Source: Criblamydia sequanensis CRIB-18 (lineage in GTDB: Bacteria; Chlamydiota; Chlamydiia; Chlamydiales; Criblamydiaceae). From it: a DNA stretch of 64,000 bases. Under the pieces are notes generated by a model. It saw only the letters and a list, made by a program, of their open reading frames with translations, was not told where the DNA came from and did not search any database. Location: NCBI RefSeq assembly GCF_000750955.1, contig NZ_CCEJ010000003.1, positions 62,001-126,000 of the forward strand, given 5' to 3'. Numbering within the stretch: position 1 is the first letter of the stretch; each line of letters begins with the position of its first letter. This document shows positions 44,002 through 51,970 of the stretch, piece by piece. The position numbers were made by a program, and so were the translations under genes.

Positions 44002-44490
44002 CTACCAGTTGGTATTAGATCTTTGCTGGTTAGGCATTTGTCTAAAATTGCCGCTCGAATTCATCTGATTCGTGCCGCTATTTTGGTTCATATTAGATCC
44101 GGAATTAGGTCCGTAGCCATTTAAACGGCCGCTTTCATGGAGTTGATCTCTTGCTTCTCTCCAGGATTGACGAAGCTCATCTCTATTGATAGGAGCCGTT
44201 CTTACATTTATTTGGGTTTTTGGTGTGACAGCCGGTTTCTCATTTTCGTAACCTTGATCACCATCATCTTCGTCATCCACCTCGAATTCTTCTTCTTCAA
44301 CGTCAATTTCATCCGGAGTTTCTTCTTCTGTTTCAATCTCGATCACTTGAGGGGCTTTTCTAGCCTCTCCGGGGACTGTATTTTCAGGAAGTACAGTGGT
44401 TGTTTTATGATCTTTAAGTTCAGTTCTTTGTTCGCAAGATACAAAACTTAAAGCCATGGCAAGTAAAGCCAAAGAAGTCAATTTTTTCAT
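44002..44490 (-). CDS. Acidic lipoprotein
   Basis: 162 residues. A type II signal peptide ends in a lipobox-like LSFVSC with the lipidated cysteine at 19. The middle (about 50-80) is almost wholly Glu/Asp, and the C-terminal ~45 residues are Asn/Ser/Gln/Gly-rich with repeated N-x-N-S-G-x-N units. No domain recognised. The composition suggests a disordered, surface- or periplasm-facing protein that could bind cations or cell-wall material. It has its own terminator, shared with the rlmN end. Confidence 0.7.
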   Translation of the reverse strand: MKKLTSLALLAMALSFVSCEQRTELKDHKTTTVLPENTVPGEARKAPQVIEIETEEETPDEIDVEEEEFEVDDEDDGDQGYENEKPAVTPKTQINVRTAPINRDELRQSWREARDQLHESGRLNGYGPNSGSNMNQNSGTNQMNSSGNFRQMPNQQRSNTNW

Positions 44491-44632
44491 ATAAGCTCCT
44501 TAGATTCAAAAAAATTTGCCCTCACATCAAAGAAAGAGAGGCCTTTAAATACAAGTTTACTTTCAAATTGACCATGAGGAATCAAAATGTTTATGTCAAG
44601 CATTCCTAAACTTTGAATAAAATTAGGATTAT

Positions 44633-45364
44633 TTAACGAACGTTTAAAGGATTTTTAACGTGGATAACTTTCATTGGCGTGAAGTTTAGCCATATTGTAT
44701 TATGCTCTACGGGCTTATGTTTTAAGTAATCATTTTTAGTTTTTAGAATGCGTCTGAAGTGATTATAGAGTTCAGGCTTTAGCTTTTTGCAAAGCGAATA
44801 AGCACATAGTCTAAGTTCCGGCAAAGCCAAATATTCATAGTAGGTAAAAAGACCCTCTTTTGCCAAAAGCTCCGTTTCCAGTTTTTGATAGAAAAATTTG
44901 ACCTGTTCGGGATGAAAAACAGTTAAAGGCAAACCTGAAATGATAAAGTGATAAGGTTTCTCGGGAAAATAATCTTCGACTTTTTTCTCGTGGATGGTGA
45001 CTTGATTTCTTTTAGGCGAATTATTAACCAGGATCCTTAGCTCTTTTACAAGTTCCGGGACACATTCGATGACATCCAGGTGATCTCCATCTTCAAGGTG
45101 TTGCAGCAGGTGCTCGGTAATCACTCCTGTACCGGCGCCAATCTCGAGAATTCTTTTATTTTTGAAAGGAATCTCATCAATTTTTTTAGCTATCGCTTTT
45201 CCAACAAAAGGTGAACTTGGCGTTGCAGCTCCTATTGTCTTCGGGTAATGGATAAAGTGATGGAAAAAGGAGGCCATATCCTTAACCGGTTTCACCACCT
45301 GTTTTTCAATTCTATGATTAAAACGATGAACTGCTTTTTTTAAACCACTCATTTTTAATGACAT
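44633..45364 (-). CDS. PmtA-like phospholipid N-methyltransferase (class I SAM)
   Basis: 243 residues. The SAM-binding motif ILEIGAGTGVITEHL (about 71-85) and DVIECVPEL define a class I methyltransferase. The preceding PKTIGAATPSSPFVGKAI and the later FIISGLPLTVF are typical of Rhizobium-type PmtA and related annotated rRNA-adenine-dimethylase-like proteins. PmtA methylates phosphatidylethanolamine towards phosphatidylcholine. A role in membrane lipid adjustment is plausible, but the substrate is inferred. GGGAG lies upstream of the ATG. Confidence 0.7.
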   Translation of the reverse strand: MSLKMSGLKKAVHRFNHRIEKQVVKPVKDMASFFHHFIHYPKTIGAATPSSPFVGKAIAKKIDEIPFKNKRILEIGAGTGVITEHLLQHLEDGDHLDVIECVPELVKELRILVNNSPKRNQVTIHEKKVEDYFPEKPYHFIISGLPLTVFHPEQVKFFYQKLETELLAKEGLFTYYEYLALPELRLCAYSLCKKLKPELYNHFRRILKTKNDYLKHKPVEHNTIWLNFTPMKVIHVKNPLNVR

Positions 45365-45739
45365 TTCGATTTTACTCCCATTATTTGAACCAGTACCGTT
45401 TTTTTGAGAGTTGAACTTGCTCTTTTTAGCTTATTAAGTCAATCAAATGTCAAAAGTCCCTGATATTCAGTTCGTAATATCAAATGAAGCCCCGGTTCAA
45501 TAGGACTGTTTTTATTCGGCATTTACCCAGGGTTGACGAAGAATGAGGTTTTTACTGCTAGTTAATTTAACTCAAGAAAATTTGAATGCTTTGTTGATTA
45601 AATAAAATTGATCTTATTTAGTTTAACTATTATTAATAAATTTAAGTTATTATTAACTAATTATTAATATTTTATTGTTTTTTACTTTTACTTTTGATAA
45701 AATAAATAATTTAATAATAGTTTTTTTATGAGGTAGTTT
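45365..45739. other. Intergenic region, 375 bp
   Basis: It separates the divergent methyltransferase and U-box genes. The right half is extremely AT-rich (many TTATTAA runs). I see no gene, RNA or strong hairpin; GAGG at 45730-45733 is the ribosome binding site of the U-box gene. Confidence 0.5.
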
Positions 45740-47296
45740 GTGAATTGTGATACTAGCTTTAATAATTGTAATGCCCAGGGAAAGTCCCTTTCTTTTAACC
45801 CAAAAGAGAAAGAAAAGGAAAAGGAATTAGACAGCAATAATCCATTCCCCGAGGCCGGAGATTTTTGGCTCGGGCTTGAGTCTACCGGGCTCGTCTATAA
45901 CTCTGAACAGGACAAATTTTTTCTAACGCCTGAAGTTGCAAAGTCGAGCAAAGCCGGCAGATTACAATTTTGGGTAGAAGAGTTTGTTAAGGAAGCCAAA
46001 GCCTTCGAAAAAATGACCCCTAAGCCGACTCACTTAATTTATAAGCAAATTAGAGCTCTTTTGGCGAATTATGATTCAAGGAACCTAACCCGCGCTATTC
46101 GCAGTTGTTTCCAAGATGAAGTAGGCTTAGATTCGCTACTTGAGCTCTTAAGCTGTCCAATTTATCACTCTTTGATCAGAGAGCCTGTTTTGCTTGACTC
46201 AGGGCAGATAGTGGATAGGGAATCTATCGAAAAATGGGTTAAGTCAGGCCAAAATAATAATCCCTTTACAAGAGCACCCCTTAGTTATACGAAAGATCCT
46301 CTTATTCAAAAGTTGCTTTATGCGTTAGATGCCAAGTTTTCTGAGGGCGCACCTAGAACAACAGAGGCCAAAAAAACGTATAGACAGGTAATTAAAAGTC
46401 CATTCTTTGTAAATGAATCACCCCTTTGGTGTAGAGCTCTTGCTATCATCATGCAGCCTAAAACTTTCTTTATTCGTAAAAAAGGAAGGAACCACTTTGT
46501 ACTTGAAGCAAGATTGCCGATTTCAGAAGGAGGTAATTCTTCTACTCCTTATAGTCTTTTAAAAGTAAGCTTTTGTGTCGATAAGGGAGGAAAATTCCAA
46601 CTTATCAATAACCCGACTCAAATTTTTGAGACGATGGAGGATTTGTTAACGAATTTTGGTTGCGAAGGGTATATGCCTTTATCTCCTAAAGAAAAACACG
46701 CTCTTGAGTCTACTGTAAATAAAGAGGTCTTCCTTGCAAATATTAGTTTATCAAGCCCTGATTCCCCTCAAAAAGATTGCTTGCTCAATCTTATTAAGCA
46801 GTTAGAGCATCGTTTTACCGAAGAAAAGGTGCGTCAGCTAGCTATGGGCCATGACAAAATGGTGCTTTTTAGAGCGAGCATCAATCCGACAAGTTTTCCA
46901 TCGCTTACTGCTTATTATGAATTTAATAATGGAAACTCCAGAAAAAAACTAAAGCTCGGTTTCTTAAATGGCAATCTTTATATAGCGAGTGGTTTTGCCT
47001 ATGGCCGGACACAACAGGGTGATTATTTAGTTAAATTTAGCAAAAATGGACAGGAAAAAATGTGTGTACCAAAAGAGCTAAATCCGGAAGATCCTATCGA
47101 AAAATTGATCTTAAACGAATTTAACTTTCTAAAAGATAATAATTTGCTCGCAAACATGGGACAGGGTTTTTTTATTAAGGAAGACCCAATTTTATTTACT
47201 GACCAAATGAAAGCTGAGAATCTGTATTTATATTCTGAACTTGATAGAGGCGGCTATGAACTGGATAACTTAAGGGATAGTCCGTACGGGTTATAA
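45740..47296 (+). CDS. U-box domain protein (candidate E3 ubiquitin ligase effector)
   Basis: 518 residues from a GTG (GAGG 6 bp upstream). Residues about 133-200 are a U-box: LLSCPIYHSLIREPVLLDSGQ, then IVDRESIEKWVKSG, NNPFTRAPLS and LIQKLLYAL. These follow the eukaryotic CPITxxxxxDPVxxxxGxxYxRxxIexWl...CPxT pattern. U-boxes recruit E2 enzymes, so the protein probably acts on host ubiquitin after secretion. About 230-500 is an unrecognised mixed domain, which may bind the target. A lysine/glutamate repeat (PKEKEKEKEL) precedes. A very strong terminator follows. Confidence 0.8.
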   Translation: MNCDTSFNNCNAQGKSLSFNPKEKEKEKELDSNNPFPEAGDFWLGLESTGLVYNSEQDKFFLTPEVAKSSKAGRLQFWVEEFVKEAKAFEKMTPKPTHLIYKQIRALLANYDSRNLTRAIRSCFQDEVGLDSLLELLSCPIYHSLIREPVLLDSGQIVDRESIEKWVKSGQNNNPFTRAPLSYTKDPLIQKLLYALDAKFSEGAPRTTEAKKTYRQVIKSPFFVNESPLWCRALAIIMQPKTFFIRKKGRNHFVLEARLPISEGGNSSTPYSLLKVSFCVDKGGKFQLINNPTQIFETMEDLLTNFGCEGYMPLSPKEKHALESTVNKEVFLANISLSSPDSPQKDCLLNLIKQLEHRFTEEKVRQLAMGHDKMVLFRASINPTSFPSLTAYYEFNNGNSRKKLKLGFLNGNLYIASGFAYGRTQQGDYLVKFSKNGQEKMCVPKELNPEDPIEKLILNEFNFLKDNNLLANMGQGFFIKEDPILFTDQMKAENLYLYSELDRGGYELDNLRDSPYGL

Positions 47297-47819
47297 ATTC
47301 CACGATCCTCTTCTCTAAAAGAGAAGAGGATTTTTTTTATATCCTCTCATCAGTATCAAAACGCCCGGTAGAATATAGAGAGCCTCTTCAAATCGCTTTT
47401 CAAGAGGATTATTCCGATGTTAAAAAGAGCAGCTCCTCCTAAGCATGTTGCCTTTATTTTAGAGAATTTTCCCTTTCAGCCCGGTTTTCCTTTAAGGAAG
47501 ACAAATATATTCATTCGCATTTACTATTATAGCAATTACTTATAAAGTATTTGGTGTAAATTTATTAATTATTGATCCTTTATGATTCATCAAATTTTTA
47601 TTGAGAAAGGTGAGAAAAGACTTTGTTTTTTTGAGTTGAAATTTTAATTTTAGCTTAAAATATCTTAATTTTTGATTTGTTAATTTTGAATGGCATCTTT
47701 AACTCTTCAAATTGAATACCTTCCTTTTCGTCTTCTGTTTTCTTTTATGAAGACTTGCATGGATATTTACAAATTTATATGACTTCTTTCGTAAGAGATT
47801 TTAGCCTGGATTGCTTAAG
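47297..47819. other. Intergenic region, 523 bp
   Basis: It contains the U-box gene terminator, a weaker CCTCTT/AAGAGG hairpin near 47386-47408, a possible 42-residue frame (47417-47545) with GAGG 9 bp upstream but no recognisable product, and a partial match to the dispersed repeat end (GACTTCTTTCG at 47781). Nothing else identified. Confidence 0.45.
47305..47338 (+). terminator. Strong rho-independent terminator after the U-box gene
   Basis: ATCCTCTTCTC and GAGAAGAGGAT are perfect complements, followed by eight T. Confidence 0.92.
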
Positions 47820-49301
47820 ATGGTAAAAACAATTGTAGTTGTCGACAAAGAAAGCGATTGGAAGCTTTCTGATTTAGATGTCGAAATCGTGACAGCCGAT
47901 AAATATTTGAAAGAAGGACAATATGAAAAATTAGGAAACGTTCATCTTTTAAATTTTTGCAGGTCCTTCTCTTATCAAAAATTAGGGTATTATGTTTCCC
48001 TTGTCGCTTCTGCAAGAGGCCATAAGCCTCAGCCGAGTTTACACTGCATAGCGGACTTTAATTCCCATGCCATGGTTAGAAGGCTTGTTTCAAGCGAATT
48101 TGAGGAGTTGATTCAACATAGCTTGAGCCATATTCAGTCAAGCAGCTTTGTTTTAAGCATCTATTTTGGAAAAAACTTGGCTAAGTGTTATGACCGCTTA
48201 GCCACCTATATCTTTAAACAGTTCCCGGTTCCATTTTTACAGGTGAAGTTTTTAAAATTAAAAGATAAATGGGTGCTTTCCGGCCTGACACCTCTTGGAA
48301 TGCATCAAATTCCCGATTTTCACCAAAATTTTGTCTTGGAGCAAGTAAAGCGATACTTAAGCCAGAAGAAAGTGAGCGGCACAATCAAAAGAAAAAGCAC
48401 AATTTTTGATTTAGCCATCCTTGTGGACCCTGAGGAAGAACACCCCCCGTCGAATAAAAAAGCGATTCGTAAATTTTGTAAAGCTGCGGAAATTCTTGGT
48501 TTTTCTGTTGAGTTAATTCAAAAATCCGATTTTGGGAGGGTAGCTGAATTTGACGCTCTTTTCATCAGACAAACGACAAGCGTCAACCACTACACTTATC
48601 GATTTTCAAGAAGAGCTTATGCAAACGGCATTGAAGTGATTGACGACCCTCTTTCTATCTTACGCTGCTGTAATAAAATCTATCTTTATGAACTGCTTGG
48701 CAAGCACCAGCTCCCTATGCCTGAAACGAAACTTTGCGACAGCAGCGCGATTAAAGAGTACGCAGAAGGAATTACTTATCCTGTTGTCTTAAAAGAGCCG
48801 GATGGCTCTTTCTCGCAAGGGGTTTATAAAGCTTCCAACGCTGCTGAATTTGAACAGATCACCAAAAAAATGGTGGAAAAATCAGAGCTTATTTTAGTGC
48901 AGCAGTTTATGCCCTCAGATTATGATTGGCGCATCGGGGTTTTAGACGGTCAGCCGATCTACGCTTGCAAATATTTTATGGCAAAGGACCACTGGCAAAT
49001 TTATAAGAAAAAAAGTTCCGGGAAATTAGAGGAAGGGGATTTTGAAGCAGTCCCAATTAAAGAAGTCCCTAAAAAAGCGTTGCAGCTTGCTGTTAAAGCC
49101 TCGAACCTAATAGGCAAAGGTCTTTATGGGGTCGATATGAAAGAAGTCGAAGGCAACTTTTATATTATTGAAGTGAATGACAACCCCAACATCGATGCAG
49201 GTGTAGAAGATGAGATTTTAGGCGATGAGCTTTACCTTGCTGTCATGAGAGTGATTTATAATAGAATCCAGCAAAAAAGGCGGCACTTCACCTATGTCTA
49301 A
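47820..49301 (+). CDS. RimK-type ATP-grasp ligase with RLAN-like N-terminus
   Basis: 493 residues from the ATG at 47820; the in-frame TTG at 47811 adds nothing conserved. Residues about 1-180 fit the RimK-like ATP-grasp N-terminal (RLAN) region. Residues about 195-490 form the ATP-grasp fold, with YPVVLKEPDGSFSQGVYKA as the nucleotide-binding strand-loop, ILVQQFMPSDYDWRIGVLDG, and the metal-binding YIIEVNDNPN near the end. RimK-type enzymes join an amino acid to a carboxylate via an acyl phosphate. It heads a five-gene overlapping operon and overlaps the next gene by 8 bp. Confidence 0.85.
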   Translation: MVKTIVVVDKESDWKLSDLDVEIVTADKYLKEGQYEKLGNVHLLNFCRSFSYQKLGYYVSLVASARGHKPQPSLHCIADFNSHAMVRRLVSSEFEELIQHSLSHIQSSSFVLSIYFGKNLAKCYDRLATYIFKQFPVPFLQVKFLKLKDKWVLSGLTPLGMHQIPDFHQNFVLEQVKRYLSQKKVSGTIKRKSTIFDLAILVDPEEEHPPSNKKAIRKFCKAAEILGFSVELIQKSDFGRVAEFDALFIRQTTSVNHYTYRFSRRAYANGIEVIDDPLSILRCCNKIYLYELLGKHQLPMPETKLCDSSAIKEYAEGITYPVVLKEPDGSFSQGVYKASNAAEFEQITKKMVEKSELILVQQFMPSDYDWRIGVLDGQPIYACKYFMAKDHWQIYKKKSSGKLEEGDFEAVPIKEVPKKALQLAVKASNLIGKGLYGVDMKEVEGNFYIIEVNDNPNIDAGVEDEILGDELYLAVMRVIYNRIQQKRRHFTYV

Positions 49302-50532
49302 TTTAGCGGCACCCAATTCCAATAAAAAAACCTATTCTCTTTTTGAGGTTTTTGGAGTTGAGCTTGAATACATGATAGTGGACCAAGAAACATTAGAGAT
49401 TCTTCCTATCACGGATCGTCTTTTTCAAGATATTTCTGGTGAAATTACAGATGAGATTGAAAGAGGTCAGATCACTTTAAATAATGAGCTTGCTCTACAT
49501 GTTGTCGAGCTAAAAACAACCAAGCCTGAAAAAGATCTCTCTTCTCTTCCGGAGTTATTTGAAAAAGAAATAAGATCTCTCCAAAAGTACCTAAAAAAAC
49601 ACCATGCAAGACTGTTGCCAAGCGCCATGCACCCATGGATGGATTCCTATAAGGAAACAAAACTTTGGCCCCATGGTGATGCCACGATCTATAATGCTTT
49701 TCATAAAATTTTTGACTGCAGAGGGCATGGTTGGGGGAATTTGCAAAGCGTTCATTTAAACCTCCCCTTCTCTCAGGAAGAAGAATTTGTCAAGCTCCAT
49801 AGCGCCATCCGGCTGATACTCCCTCTTATCCCAACCCTTGCCGCAAGCTCGCCTTTTGCAGATGGGGCAGCCACAGGTTTTAAAGACACAAGGCTTAAGG
49901 TTTATCAGTCTAATTGCAAAAAGATTTTTTCTGTGACAGGCCATATCATCCCTGAATATTGCGGGTCTATTGAAGAGTATCATCAAAAAATTCTCCAACC
50001 CATTTATAAAGACCTTAAGCCTTATGATCCTCAAGGGGTGCTTCAAAACGAATGGGTCAATGCAAGGGGGGCGATCACTCGTTTTAGCCGACAAAGTATT
50101 GAGATACGGCTTATAGATATTCAAGAAGCTCCATTAATGGATTTAGCCATCGTAAAAGCGCTCGCGAGTTTGATCGGGAATTTGATAAAAAAGGGAGATC
50201 TTGAAAAATTCGACGAGGTTCGCCTTAAAAAAATTTTGGAAGAAGGCATCCAAAAAGGAGAAGAAGCCTGGATAGATGATTTAGACTATTTAAAAGTTTT
50301 TGATTGGCAAGGGGCCACAATCCCAGCAAAAGAGCTATGGAAGCATCTCTTTGATAATTTTATCGACCTCGACCCTGTCTCTCGAAACCAACTGGAAATC
50401 ATAATAAAGGAAGGGACTTTAGCTACAAGACTTTTGAAAAAAGCCGGAAATTCCCCCTCAAAAGATACTTTACGAAAGGTATACTCTTTACTTGGAAATT
50501 CCTTAGACAAAGGGACGCCGTTTATACCGTGA
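49294..50532 (+). CDS. GCS2-family carboxylate-amine ligase
   Basis: 412 residues. It opens with the GCS2 motif FGVELEYMIVD (about 20-30), a metal/glutamate-binding strand. HHARLLPSAMHPW, GDATIYNAFHKIFDC, HGWGNLQSVHLNLPF and the late SIEIRLIDIQEAP follow; these match the glutamate-cysteine ligase type 2 (YbdK-like) fold. The family forms gamma-glutamyl or similar amide bonds with ATP. Together with the upstream RimK-type ligase it implies two successive peptide-bond-forming steps. It overlaps its neighbours by 8 and 4 bp. Confidence 0.85.
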   Translation: MSNLAAPNSNKKTYSLFEVFGVELEYMIVDQETLEILPITDRLFQDISGEITDEIERGQITLNNELALHVVELKTTKPEKDLSSLPELFEKEIRSLQKYLKKHHARLLPSAMHPWMDSYKETKLWPHGDATIYNAFHKIFDCRGHGWGNLQSVHLNLPFSQEEEFVKLHSAIRLILPLIPTLAASSPFADGAATGFKDTRLKVYQSNCKKIFSVTGHIIPEYCGSIEEYHQKILQPIYKDLKPYDPQGVLQNEWVNARGAITRFSRQSIEIRLIDIQEAPLMDLAIVKALASLIGNLIKKGDLEKFDEVRLKKILEEGIQKGEEAWIDDLDYLKVFDWQGATIPAKELWKHLFDNFIDLDPVSRNQLEIIIKEGTLATRLLKKAGNSPSKDTLRKVYSLLGNSLDKGTPFIP

Positions 50533-51287
50533 AAATTAAAAAGGTAGTGTTAAGCGTTGAGCATGCAGGCTTTGAACTCCCTTATGGATTCGAAATTTCT
50601 ATCCCCGAAAAGATCCTTACAAGCCATAGAGGGTATGACAAGGGGGCTTTTGAAATAGGGGAGGCTTTTGAAAAGGTGTTCAAAACGGGCTTTTTTAGTC
50701 AAAGCCTCTCACGGCTTGTAATCGAGATGAACCGCTCCTTAAACCATCCGTTCCTTTTTTCTTCCTACACGAAGGGTTTAACAAAAGAAGAAAAAAAATC
50801 TTTAATCGATCAATATTATTTTCCCTATAGGGATGCCGTTCAATCTTTAATTAGCCGTAAAATTAAACAAGAGGGGAGTGTCGTTCATCTTTCCCTCCAC
50901 ACTTTTACCCCGATTTTTAAGGGAATAAAAAGAAACGCTATGATTGGGCTCCTCTACGACTCCCGTAGGAAAAGAGAGCGCGAGTTAGCCCTCTCTTGGA
51001 AAGAGAATTTAAAAAAAAATTTGGATATCGGTTATAATGTTAAATTGAACTACCCCTACCTCGGGAAGGCCGATGGTTTGACCTCCTATTTCCGTAAAAT
51101 TTATAAACCATCCGAATATGTGGGCCTAGAGCTTGAGGTAAATCAGGCGTTATTCTCTAAAAGACAAGCCTTTTTTGATCTTTCTATCCTAGTGGCTGAA
51201 GCTTTAAAGGAGAGCCTAAAGACATGGGAAAAAAACTTAGTATTGAAACGCAGCCAACAGATACCACCTGCGGACCTACCTGCTTAA
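50529..51287 (+). CDS. N-formylglutamate amidohydrolase-like protein
   Basis: 252 residues from a GTG whose last two bases fall in the previous stop codon (GTGA overlap). The start VVLSVEHAGFELP, the TSHRGYDKGAFEIG segment, the VIEMNRSLNHP loop and VVHLSLHTFTP match the FGase superfamily of zinc amidohydrolases. The fold cleaves acyl groups from glutamate or similar N-acylated acidic amino acids. Placed after two ligases, it probably trims or deacylates the product. It overlaps the next gene by 64 bp, showing tight coupling. Confidence 0.82.
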   Translation: MKIKKVVLSVEHAGFELPYGFEISIPEKILTSHRGYDKGAFEIGEAFEKVFKTGFFSQSLSRLVIEMNRSLNHPFLFSSYTKGLTKEEKKSLIDQYYFPYRDAVQSLISRKIKQEGSVVHLSLHTFTPIFKGIKRNAMIGLLYDSRRKRERELALSWKENLKKNLDIGYNVKLNYPYLGKADGLTSYFRKIYKPSEYVGLELEVNQALFSKRQAFFDLSILVAEALKESLKTWEKNLVLKRSQQIPPADLPA

Positions 51288-51970
51288 AAGCAATTTACGA
51301 CTTTTACGAGGAGGCGGTAATTTTACCTCAGCTGATTCGGGAAATCCCAAGCCTTGAAACAGGGGGTACTCTTGAAGCGTTCCTCGGGATGCACGCTTTA
51401 GATCGCGGATTTGCCGCGAGAATGTATACCTATAACCTTAAAGTCTTTGACCCTACCTGGTTTTTTCCGGAACCTTTGCCTCACGAGGTCCTAATTGAAA
51501 AATTGCAAAAACAGGTTCAAATTAAAAAAAGCAAAAAACTTGAGATTGCTTGTTTTGCCTATATTGAATACTTGAAAAGAGGGGGTGAAATCTTTATGGA
51601 AGATCTCTCTCACACCTTGATACTTAAGTACTTAAAGAGAGGAGTGCCTATCTTGACCGGATTGAGCAGCACTTATCTTTATAAATCCGCAAGAGAGTAT
51701 GTCGATCAAAATAGGCAAGTGATAGATGATGTGAGAGGCTACCCCGAAGGACATTTTGTCGTTTTAGAAAATTATGATCCCGACACCCATCTTGTCAGTG
51801 TGATGGACCCTTGGCCTTTAAACCCTTATTCTGAAAATCAACGCTACGACCTTTCGAAGAATCATCTAATGACCTCTATCATGCTAGGGGTATTGACTTA
51901 TGATGCCAATTTAATGATTATAACAAGAAAAGAAACGCTAGATGAGATGGCAAAAGAGGAAGAAGCTTGA
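51224..51970 (+). CDS. C39-like cysteine peptidase-fold protein
   Basis: 248 residues. The papain-like active site appears as DTTCGPTCLKAIYDFY (Cys16), with a histidine in YPEGHFVVLENYDP and an aspartate in VMDPWP, giving a Cys-His-Asp set as in C39-like peptidase domains. There is no ABC transporter part and no signal peptide, so it is a free-standing cytosolic enzyme rather than a bacteriocin exporter. AAGGAG lies 11 bp upstream. In this operon it is most likely a transferase or peptidase acting on the ligase product. Confidence 0.75.
   Translation: MGKKLSIETQPTDTTCGPTCLKAIYDFYEEAVILPQLIREIPSLETGGTLEAFLGMHALDRGFAARMYTYNLKVFDPTWFFPEPLPHEVLIEKLQKQVQIKKSKKLEIACFAYIEYLKRGGEIFMEDLSHTLILKYLKRGVPILTGLSSTYLYKSAREYVDQNRQVIDDVRGYPEGHFVVLENYDPDTHLVSVMDPWPLNPYSENQRYDLSKNHLMTSIMLGVLTYDANLMIITRKETLDEMAKEEEA

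Noticed and set aside
47417-47545. 42-codon frame with GAGG upstream
   Set aside because: No recognisable product and no termination signal of its own; mentioned in the intergenic entry only.
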